64,000 nt of DNA. Origin: Acidimicrobiaceae bacterium (lineage in GTDB: Bacteria > Actinomycetota > Acidimicrobiia > Acidimicrobiales > UBA8190). This document shows positions 57,229 through 64,000 of the stretch, piece by piece. Made by a program: the position numbers and the translations under genes. The stretch covers positions 1 to 64,000 of the forward strand of contig PLZB01000037.1 in the NCBI GenBank assembly GCA_003151955.1. Reading direction: 5' to 3'. The notes beneath the pieces are model-generated. The model searched no databases and had not been told where the DNA came from. It saw nothing but the letters and a program-made list of their open reading frames with translations. Each line of letters opens with the position of its first letter. Position 1 is the first letter of the stretch.

Positions 57229-60078
57229 TTGACGGGCGTGTCCACGGCCACGCTCCCAGCCCCGACCCTCGGGCCGGGGACCCTGGGCGATCTCGAGGTC
57301 ACCTTCGTCCCGGGGGATCCGGCCCGGACCGGTTGGTTCGCCTGCTACCGGGGGCCGATGTCGGGCCCGGCGCCGGAGGGGATCCTCCTCGACCGGGAGA
57401 TCGAGGTCGTCCTCCCGGCCGGATCGACCGTGCGACGCCGGCGGGTCCCGGCCGCCCGGCTGGACATCGCCGACGCCATCGGGGTCCTGGACCCGCCCGG
57501 CCACGGTGAGGCCGGCCCCGGGGCCAGCTCCAGCGCGGCGGCCTGGGCCCGGGCCCTGACCGTCGGCCTGGTGCTCATCGCCCGGGGCCGGCTCTCGCCC
57601 ACCGTCAGCCCCGGTGGGAGCGACGCCTGGGCGGTGGGACCCCTCGACCCGACCGACCGGCGGCTCCTCGAGGCGCTCGGTGACGCCTTCCCGGGCGCCG
57701 CCCACGCCCTCCCCGTCCCCGGCCGGGTCCCCGTCTCGGTGACGTCCCCCGTCCAGCTCATCCGAGCCATGTGGGACGGCCTCGCCGACAGCCTCGTCCG
57801 GACCGCGGCGGCTCCGGCCGCGGCCGGAGGGGACCTCTTCGCCGCCGCCGGGACCCGGGACGCCTCCCATCTCCGGGCCTGGCTCGAGGACGTCTCCTCG
57901 GCCACCGACGGCGAGGCCGACGTGGCCCTCCGGGTCGAGCTGGACGCCGACCCGGCCGCCGCGATCGGCCCCGTCTCGGCCCGGGCCGTGCTCCAGGTCT
58001 CCAGCCGGCTCGACCCCTCCCTGGTCGTCGACGCCGGCACCGTCCTCGGACAGCCGACGGCCCTCTCGGCCCGCTTCGGCGGCGACGTCGAGGCGGATCT
58101 CCTCCGGACCCTCCGCCGGGGGGCCCGGACCTGGGAGCCGCTCGGGGGACTCCTCCGCCAGCGGGTCCCCGACAGCCTGGAGCTCGACGACGACGAGCTG
58201 GCCGAGCTCCTGGGGGAGACAGCCACCGAGCTGGCCGGGGTGGGGATCCCCGTCCTCTGGCCCGCCGAGCTCCTCAGGGACCGGGTCCGGCTCCACGCCT
58301 CGGTCGGATCACCCGGGAAGATCACCGACTCGGGCTTCTCCCTGGCCGAGCTGGTCGAGTTCCACTGGCAGGCCACCCTGGGCGGGGAGGCCCTCTCGGC
58401 CGAGGAGATCGACCTCCTGGCCGAGGCCAAGCGGGGCCTGGTCCGGATCCGGGGCCGATTCGTGGTGGCCGACCCCGATCTCGTCGAACGGCTCCGATCC
58501 CGGCGCCGACACCAGCTCTCCGCCGTCGAGGCCCTCGCCGCCGCCCTCTCGGGGACCATCGACGTCGACGGCGAGCCGGTCGAGGTCGTCGGCACCGGCA
58601 CCCTCGAGGCGCTCGTGGCCCGGATCTCGGCGGTGGGGTCGACCCCCGAGGCGGCCTGGGTCCAGCCCCCGGGGCTGGAGGCCGAGCTCCGCCCCTACCA
58701 GCGCCGGGGGGTGGCCTGGCTGGCCGAGATGACCGGGAGCGGCCTGGGGGGATGCCTGGCCGACGACATGGGCCTGGGGAAGACCGTCCAGGTCATCGCC
58801 CTCCACCTCGACCGGGTGGCCCGGGGCCTGGGTCCCACCCTCGTGATCTGCCCCACCTCCCTCCTCGGGAACTGGGAGCGGGAGGTCCGCCGCTTCGCCC
58901 CGGCGGTCCCCGTCCGGCGCCACCACGGCCCGGCCCGGAGCCTCGACGACGTGGCCCCCGACGAGCTGGTCGTCACCAGCTACGGCGTGGCCCGGCTCGA
59001 CACCGCCCCCCTCACCGCGGTCGGATTCACTCTGGTGGTGGCCGACGAGGCCCAGCACGCCAAGAACCCCCACACCGCCACGGCCCGGGCCCTCCGGGCC
59101 ATCCCGGCGCCGGCCCGGCTGGCCCTCACCGGAACCCCGGTGGAGAACCGACTGTCCGATCTCTGGTCCATCCTCGACTGGACCACCCCCGGGCTCCTCG
59201 GTCCCCTGGAGCAGTTCTCCCGGACGGTGGCCACCCCCGTCGAGCACTACCGGGACCCCGCCGCCACCGAGCGGCTGGCCCGGACGGTCCGCCCCTTCCT
59301 CCTCCGCCGGCGCAAGACCGACCCGGAGATCGCCCCCGACCTCCCGGCCCGGACCGTCAGCGACATCCCGGTGGCCCTCACCGCCGAGCAGGTCCAGCTC
59401 TACGAGGCCGAGGTCCGCGAGGCCATGGCCGCCATCGAGAGCCAGGACGGCATCACCCGGCAGGCCCTGGTCCTCCGGATGCTGACCGTCCTCAAGCAGA
59501 TCTGCAACCACCCGGCCCAGTACCTCCACCAGGACGGCCCCCTGGCCGGGCGGTCGGGGAAGCTGGCCACCCTGGAGGAGCTCCTCCCGGTCATCGTCGA
59601 CGAGGGGGAGTCCGTCCTCGTCTTCAGCCAGTTCGTCGAGTGCCTCACCCTCATCGAGGCCCGCCTGGCCCAGCTCCGGATTCCCACCCTCTTCCTCCAC
59701 GGCGGGGTCCCGGCCAGGCGCCGGGGCGAGCTCGTCGACGCCTTCCAGGCCGGGGAGGCCCCGGTGTTCCTCCTCTCCCTGAAAGCCGGTGGGGTCGGCC
59801 TCAACCTGACCCGGGCCACCCACGTCGTCCACTACGACCGCTGGTGGAACCCGGCCACCGAGGACCAGGCCACCGACCGGGCCCACCGGATCGGCCAGGA
59901 CCGCCCCGTCCAGGTCCACCGGCTCATCGCCGAGGGAACCCTCGAGGACCGGATCGCCGTCCTCATCGAGGGGAAGCGGGCCCTGGCCGAATCGGTCGTC
60001 TCCAGCGGGGAGTCCTGGATCGGCCGGCTCTCCGACGCCGAGCTGACCGACCTGGTCCGGCTCGGAGCTGACCGGTGA
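57229..60078 (+). CDS. SNF2-family ATP-dependent DNA translocase
   Basis: 949 residues from TTG 57229 (GTG 57238 is possible). Residues 1-480 are the bacterial SNF2-associated N-terminal region. Motor lobe 1 has ADDMGLGKTVQVIAL (motif I), VVADEAQHAKNP (DEAQ box) and LTGTPVENRLSDLWS. Lobe 2 has VLVFSQFVECL, FLLSLKAGGVGLNL and ATDRAHRIGQ. Such enzymes translocate on or remodel protein-DNA complexes. The stop overlaps the SWIM gene by GTGA, the usual bacterial pairing. Confidence 0.93.
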   Translation: MTGVSTATLPAPTLGPGTLGDLEVTFVPGDPARTGWFACYRGPMSGPAPEGILLDREIEVVLPAGSTVRRRRVPAARLDIADAIGVLDPPGHGEAGPGASSSAAAWARALTVGLVLIARGRLSPTVSPGGSDAWAVGPLDPTDRRLLEALGDAFPGAAHALPVPGRVPVSVTSPVQLIRAMWDGLADSLVRTAAAPAAAGGDLFAAAGTRDASHLRAWLEDVSSATDGEADVALRVELDADPAAAIGPVSARAVLQVSSRLDPSLVVDAGTVLGQPTALSARFGGDVEADLLRTLRRGARTWEPLGGLLRQRVPDSLELDDDELAELLGETATELAGVGIPVLWPAELLRDRVRLHASVGSPGKITDSGFSLAELVEFHWQATLGGEALSAEEIDLLAEAKRGLVRIRGRFVVADPDLVERLRSRRRHQLSAVEALAAALSGTIDVDGEPVEVVGTGTLEALVARISAVGSTPEAAWVQPPGLEAELRPYQRRGVAWLAEMTGSGLGGCLADDMGLGKTVQVIALHLDRVARGLGPTLVICPTSLLGNWEREVRRFAPAVPVRRHHGPARSLDDVAPDELVVTSYGVARLDTAPLTAVGFTLVVADEAQHAKNPHTATARALRAIPAPARLALTGTPVENRLSDLWSILDWTTPGLLGPLEQFSRTVATPVEHYRDPAATERLARTVRPFLLRRRKTDPEIAPDLPARTVSDIPVALTAEQVQLYEAEVREAMAAIESQDGITRQALVLRMLTVLKQICNHPAQYLHQDGPLAGRSGKLATLEELLPVIVDEGESVLVFSQFVECLTLIEARLAQLRIPTLFLHGGVPARRRGELVDAFQAGEAPVFLLSLKAGGVGLNLTRATHVVHYDRWWNPATEDQATDRAHRIGQDRPVQVHRLIAEGTLEDRIAVLIEGKRALAESVVSSGESWIGRLSDAELTDLVRLGADR

Positions 60079-61352
60079 GCCCGCCCCGGCGGCGGGACGG
60101 GACGGGGTGGTCCTGGCCGGTGTCCCGACCCCGGCTCCCCGGACCGAGCGCCCCCCGGGCCGCGGGCCGGGCTCCCTTCGGGTCGACCTGGTGGGGGCGG
60201 GCCTGGGTCGACGCCCTCGAGGGCCGGGCCAGCCTGGACCCCAACCGGCTTCCCCGGGGCCGGACCTACGCCCGGAGCGGAGCCGTCGGCGAGCTCACCA
60301 TCGGGGCCGGCCAGGTCACGGCCCGGGTCCAGGGGTCCCGACCTTCCCCCTACCGGGTGACGGTCGGGGTCAGGACCTTCACCGGGGAGGAGTGGGACCG
60401 GGTCCTCGACGCCCTGGCCGCCCAGATCGGCCACACCGCCGCCCTCCTCGACGGGGAGCTCCCCCCCGAGGTCGCCGCCGAGGCCTCCTCGGTGGGAGCC
60501 GACCTCCTCCCCGGGCCGGGGGACATCCGGCCCAGCTGCTCCTGCCCCGACAGCGCCAACCCCTGCAAGCACGCCGCCGCCGTCTGCTACCTGGTGGCCG
60601 ACGCCCTCGACCGGGACCCCTTCGACCTCCTCCTCCTCCGGGGCCGGAAGCGGTCCGAGCTCCTGGCCGCCCTCCGGGCCCGACGGGCAGTGACCTCGAC
60701 GCCGGAGACTCCGACGGCCCCCGAGACCGCCGACATCGACCGGGGCGTGCCGGCCCGGGAGGCCTGGACCGGGCCCCGGGCCGACCTGCCCATCCCTCCC
60801 CTGCCGCCCCGGCACCCCGGCCGCCCTCCGACCCTCCCCGGTGATCCCCCCCCTGGGCCGACCCTCGACGTGGTCCGGATCCAGCGTCTGGCCGCCGACG
60901 CCGCGACCCGGGCCCTCGAGCTGGCCCTCGGCTCCGGGGCCCACGGCCTCGACCTCTCCCTCGACGAGGACCTGGCCCGGCGGGCCGCCGGCCTCCTCGG
61001 CCCCCGGCCGACCCCCGACGGCCTCGTCCTGGTGGCCCTGGCCGCCGCGGCCGGGATCACCCCGGCCGCCCTCCTCCGCCGGGGCCAGGCCTGGCAGGCC
61101 GGCGGGTCCGGAGCCCTCGCCACCCTCGACGACCTCTGGGATCCGGGCCGGGAGCCCCTGGCCGAGGGGAAGCGGCTGCTCGGTCGGGGCGCCTGGGCCC
61201 GCCGGAACCGGGTCACCCTCGACGACCGCCAGCTCCGCCTGGGCCGGGACGGCTCCTGGTACCCCTACCGCAAGACCGGCGGGGGCCAGTGGGAGCCCGA
61301 CGGTCCCGGCTTCCCGGCCGCCACCCGGGACGCCGGCCCCGACCTCGACTGA
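60075..61352 (+). CDS. SWIM zinc-finger protein paired with the SNF2 translocase
   Basis: 425 residues. The SWIM motif CSCPDSANPCKHAAAVCY gives the CxCx(n)CxH zinc ligands near residue 155-170, preceded by PSPYRVTVGVRTFTGEEW. The N-terminal STWWGRAWVDALEG is typical of this family. SWIM fingers bind DNA or protein. The four-base overlap with the SNF2 gene implies a complex or tight co-expression. The C-terminal 200 residues are Pro/Arg-rich and then helical. Confidence 0.88.
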   Translation: MSPPRRRDGTGWSWPVSRPRLPGPSAPRAAGRAPFGSTWWGRAWVDALEGRASLDPNRLPRGRTYARSGAVGELTIGAGQVTARVQGSRPSPYRVTVGVRTFTGEEWDRVLDALAAQIGHTAALLDGELPPEVAAEASSVGADLLPGPGDIRPSCSCPDSANPCKHAAAVCYLVADALDRDPFDLLLLRGRKRSELLAALRARRAVTSTPETPTAPETADIDRGVPAREAWTGPRADLPIPPLPPRHPGRPPTLPGDPPPGPTLDVVRIQRLAADAATRALELALGSGAHGLDLSLDEDLARRAAGLLGPRPTPDGLVLVALAAAAGITPAALLRRGQAWQAGGSGALATLDDLWDPGREPLAEGKRLLGRGAWARRNRVTLDDRQLRLGRDGSWYPYRKTGGGQWEPDGPGFPAATRDAGPDLD

Positions 61353-61379
61353 GGCTCGGGCCGGTCCGGGACGACGAGG

Positions 61380-62888
61380 TCAGTAGGAGCGGCCCCAGAC
61401 GGCCGACTCCCCCGCCACCCCGCAGATCACGCAGGGGCCCGCCTCGCCGGCCCGGTCGAAGGGGATGCAGCGGATGCTGACCGACCAGCGGTCGGCGGCG
61501 ACGGTCTCGCACTCGGGGGAGCTGCACCAGGGGGCGACGACGAAGGCGGCGTCGGGCTCCTCGAAATGGGCCTCGAAGCCGGCCAGGTCGACCACGTCGT
61601 AGCGGATCCGCCGCTCGAGGTCGGTCGTGGCCTGGGCCAGGAGCGACGCCTGGATGTCCTCGAGGAGGGCGGGGAGGGCGGCCGAGAGATCGCCGATGGA
61701 GATCTCGACCCGGTTCTCGAGGTCGTCCCGGCGGATGGCGGAAACGGTCCCCTGGTCGAGGTCCCGGGCCCCGACCTCGATGACGACGGGGGCACCCTTG
61801 CGGACCCACTCCCACCGGCGGTCGACGCTCCGGCGGTCCCGGGCGTCGACCCGGACCCGGAGGGTGACCCCTGGCTTCATCGACCGGGTCTCGAGCTCCC
61901 GCTTCATCTCCCGGCAGGCCTCGAGGACCCGGGCGTCGTCCTCCCCGCCCCGGGCGATTGGGACCAGGACCACCTGGCTGGGGGCGACGAGAGGCGGGAC
62001 CCGGAGCCCGTCGTCGTCGCCGTGGACCATGACGACAGCCCCGACCAGCCGGGTCGAGATCCCCCAGGACGTGGTCCAGACGAGGGACCGGCCCCCGTCA
62101 CGGTCCGAGAAGGCGATGTCCGCCGACTTGGCGAAGTTCTGGCCCAGGAAGTGGGAGGTCCCGGCCTGGACGGCCTTCCCGTCCTGCATCATGGCCTCGA
62201 TGGTGAAGGACCGCTCCGCCCCCGGGAACCGCTCGCTGGCCGGCTTCTCCCCCGGGATGACCGGGATGGCCAGCCAGGTGGCGGCCAGCTCCCGGTAGAC
62301 CTCGTGCATCTGGAGGCTCTCGGCCAGAGCCCCGGCCTCGGTCTCGTGGGCGGTGTGCCCCTCCTGCCAGAGGAACTCCGTGGTCCGGAGGAAGACCCGG
62401 GGCCGCATCTCCCAGCGGACGACGTTCGCCCACTGGTTGAGAAGCATGGGGAGGTCCCGGTAGGAGTCGATCCAGCCCTTCATCGACTCTCCGATGATGG
62501 TCTCCGAGGTGGGCCGGACCACCACCGGCTCGTTCAGGGGGGCGGCCGGGACGAGCTGGCCGGCCTCGTCGAGCTCGAGCCGGTGATGGGTGACGACGGC
62601 CATCTCCTTGGCAAAGCCGGCCACGTGGTCGGCCTCCTTCTGGATGTAGCTCAGGGGGATGAAGAGGGGGAAGTAGACGTTCTCGACCCCGAGCTCCCCG
62701 ATCACCTCGTCGAACCGCCGCCGGATCTGCTCCCACATCCCGAGACCCCAGGGTCGGATGACCATGCAGCCCCGGACGTGCTTCATCTCGGCCAGGTCGG
62801 CGGCCTTCACCACGGCCTGGTACCACTCGGGGAAGTTCTCGGCCCGGGTCGGCGTCAGCTTGCTGCTCTTCTTCGCTTTCTCGGCCAT
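61380..62888 (-). CDS. proS: Prolyl-tRNA synthetase, archaeal/eukaryotic type
   Basis: 502 residues. It charges tRNA-Pro. Class II motifs are RPTSETIIG, RWEMRPRVFLRTTEFLWQEG (motif 2) and GTSHFLGQNFAKS with TTSWGISTRLVG (motif 3). The anticodon domain starts near QVVLVPIARGG. The C-terminal zinc domain has cysteines in APWCSSPEC and GPCVICG and ends in Tyr, as in the ProS type 3 group. No bacterial-type insertion (YbaK-like) is present. Confidence 0.95.
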   Translation of the reverse strand: MAEKAKKSSKLTPTRAENFPEWYQAVVKAADLAEMKHVRGCMVIRPWGLGMWEQIRRRFDEVIGELGVENVYFPLFIPLSYIQKEADHVAGFAKEMAVVTHHRLELDEAGQLVPAAPLNEPVVVRPTSETIIGESMKGWIDSYRDLPMLLNQWANVVRWEMRPRVFLRTTEFLWQEGHTAHETEAGALAESLQMHEVYRELAATWLAIPVIPGEKPASERFPGAERSFTIEAMMQDGKAVQAGTSHFLGQNFAKSADIAFSDRDGGRSLVWTTSWGISTRLVGAVVMVHGDDDGLRVPPLVAPSQVVLVPIARGGEDDARVLEACREMKRELETRSMKPGVTLRVRVDARDRRSVDRRWEWVRKGAPVVIEVGARDLDQGTVSAIRRDDLENRVEISIGDLSAALPALLEDIQASLLAQATTDLERRIRYDVVDLAGFEAHFEEPDAAFVVAPWCSSPECETVAADRWSVSIRCIPFDRAGEAGPCVICGVAGESAVWGRSY

Positions 62889-62938
62889 CCCGGGACTCTA
62901 CCGCCGGCCCGTTCCGGCCCCGATTGCTACCGTCGGAC

Positions 62939-63748
62939 ATGCTCATCGACGTCAACGGCACCAGGATCGCCTTCGAGGAGACGGGCCAGGGCGATCCCGT
63001 CGTCCTCCTCCACGGCTTCCCCGACAGCGGCCGGCTCTGGCGCCACCAGGTCCCGGCTCTGGTGGCGGCCGGGAAGCGGGTGATCGTCCCCGACCTCCGG
63101 GGCTACGGCGCCTCCGACAAGCCGGCCGGGGTCGAGGCCTACGGCCTCCTCTCCCTGGCCGGGGACGTCCTCGGCGTCCTCGACCATCTCGGGATCGAGA
63201 AGGCCTCCGTCGTCGGCCACGACTGGGGGGCCGCCCTGGCCTGGGTCATCGCCTCCTTCGTCCCCGACCGGGTCGACCGGCTGGTGGCCCTCTCCGTCGG
63301 CCACCCTGCCGCCTTCGCCGGCGCCGGCTTCGAGCAGCGGGAGAAGTCCTGGTACATGCTCCTCTTCCAGTTCGAGGGCATTGCCGAGCGGTGGTGCTCC
63401 GACGACGACTGGGCCAACCTCCGGGCCTGGGGCCATCATCCCGACGGGGAGGCCGTCCTGGCCGACCTGGAGCGCAACCGGTCCCTCACCCCCGGGCTCA
63501 ACTGGTACCGGGCCAACATCCCCCCCGAGTCCTGGGTCGGCCCGCCCCCTGCCTTCCCCGCCGTCGCCGCTCCCACCATGGGGATCTGGAGCACCGGTGA
63601 CTTCGCCCTGACCGAGGCCCAGATGACCGCCTCGGCCGCCCACGTGACCGGGCCCTGGCGCTACGAGCGCCTCGAGGGGCCCGGCCACTGGATGCAGCTC
63701 GAGGCCCCCGACGAGGTCAACACCCTCCTGGTCGACTTCCTGGGCTGA
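62939..63748 (+). CDS. Alpha/beta hydrolase (epoxide hydrolase-like)
   Basis: 269 residues from ATG 62939. The oxyanion motif is VVLLHGFPDSGRLWRHQ, the nucleophile elbow VVGHDWGAALAW with Asp as nucleophile (epoxide hydrolase or haloalkane dehalogenase type), and the general base is the His in EGPGHWMQLEAPD. It is cytosolic. The substrate is unknown. Confidence 0.88.
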   Translation: MLIDVNGTRIAFEETGQGDPVVLLHGFPDSGRLWRHQVPALVAAGKRVIVPDLRGYGASDKPAGVEAYGLLSLAGDVLGVLDHLGIEKASVVGHDWGAALAWVIASFVPDRVDRLVALSVGHPAAFAGAGFEQREKSWYMLLFQFEGIAERWCSDDDWANLRAWGHHPDGEAVLADLERNRSLTPGLNWYRANIPPESWVGPPPAFPAVAAPTMGIWSTGDFALTEAQMTASAAHVTGPWRYERLEGPGHWMQLEAPDEVNTLLVDFLG

Positions 63749-63750
63749 CC

Positions 63751-63781
63751 GGAAGCCGTCCCGCTGGGCATCACGGCTTCC
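63751..63781. terminator. Convergent hairpin terminator
   Basis: GGAAGCCGT (63751-63759) and ACGGCTTCC (63773-63781) form a perfect 9-bp stem with a 13-nt loop between the convergent hydrolase and methyltransferase genes. It overlaps the last codons of the latter. Confidence 0.6.
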
Positions 63782-64000
63782 AGGCCGAGATCTCGCACTG
63801 GAAGTCGATGCCCCGGTCCCCCGGGACACCGTGGAACGGTCGCCTGGCCCGAACCGGCGTCTCCACGGTGTAGCGAAACCCACTCCGCTCCAGCAGGGAG
63901 ACGAGCCGGCCCAGCTCCTGCTCCCGCTCGAAGAAGGAGTGGTACTCGACGAAGACCCGCTCGACCTTGTCGAGCGACTCCTCGGACTCCTCCAGCACCG
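63771..64000 (-). CDS. FkbM-family methyltransferase, C-terminal end
   Basis: About 76 residues remain; the gene continues past the right edge. EESLDKVERVFVEYHSFF, then ELGRLVSLLERSGFRYTVE and the closing DFQCEISAWKP, match the last strands of FkbM-type O-methyltransferases. The SAM-binding part is off-window. The Met at 63998 is internal, not the start. Confidence 0.6.
   Translation of the reverse strand, partial: VLEESEESLDKVERVFVEYHSFFEREQELGRLVSLLERSGFRYTVETPVRARRPFHGVPGDRGIDFQCEISAWKP

Noticed and set aside
57771-60071. 766-codon alternative frame inside the SNF2 gene
   Set aside because: Arg/Pro/Gly-rich shadow; the SNF2 motifs are all in the other frame.

Overview
The window is high-GC, strongly actinobacterial DNA: very GC-rich third codon positions, frequent GTG and TTG starts, and many 4-nt ATGA/GTGA stop-start overlaps. 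It also has an actinobacterial LexA box upstream of recA, a class F-type sortase, a PRC-barrel regulator and mycothiol-type DinB proteins. The gene content (archaeal-type ProRS, DUF3494 with sortase, many PQQ-like and GYW-repeat secreted proteins) would fit an Acidimicrobiia-like lineage, but that placement is inference; nothing here fixes the taxon.

Layout. (1) 1-12,662 is accessory DNA. It holds the 5' part of a short prokaryotic Argonaute (Piwi) gene running off the left edge, an HTH gene split by a 5-bp tandem duplication, a truncated CAP/GYW-repeat gene, a TPR gene, a 1.6k-residue RHS-repeat protein with a poly-glycine microsatellite, and two more secreted repeat proteins. It ends in a 48-nt 3' fragment of tRNA-Lys(TTT), read as the attR scar of an element that integrated from the left. 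Two 90-nt direct repeats (82% identical) lie at 2,363 and 12,493. (2) 12,663-17,540 is a second accessory patch. It carries a kinase remnant, a DUF1643 gene, a reverse transcriptase with an N-terminal winged helix plus a partner gene, and fused ArsR and tyrosine-integrase remnants. (3) 17.5-24.4 kb is a cell-surface/secretome region: micropeptide-DUF3494-sortase operon, HTH-PRC regulator, arylsulfotransferase-like lipoprotein, and a cutinase divergent from a TetR gene across a perfect palindrome. (4) 24.4-44.5 kb is metabolism and signalling: nucleotidyltransferase, PAS-GGDEF-EAL protein, GntR/ABC operon, NAD-formate dehydrogenase, three lipoproteins (two PQQ-type propellers), SDR, thioesterase, IMPase-like phosphatase, giant membrane protein, pirin, acyltransferase and DUF3048. 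(5) 44.6-52.1 kb is the housekeeping core: recA with a 362-residue homing intein, LexA box, cinA-pgsA-rimO in one overlapping operon, and tRNA-Ser(GCT). (6) 52.1-64 kb is mixed: a Panacea-type toxin-antitoxin-like pair, a phosphoesterase, TetR and DinB proteins, a truncated metallophosphoesterase, MOSC, an SNF2 helicase overlapping a SWIM-zinc protein, proS, an alpha/beta hydrolase and the 3' end of an FkbM-type methyltransferase.

The best candidates for something undescribed are the winged-helix reverse transcriptase with its neighbour (13.8-16.9 kb) and the damaged short-Argonaute operon (1-867). Several accessory genes carry breaks of the same phase, usually explained by one missing base. 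This could be decay or uncorrected assembly error and should be settled from reads before biology is inferred.
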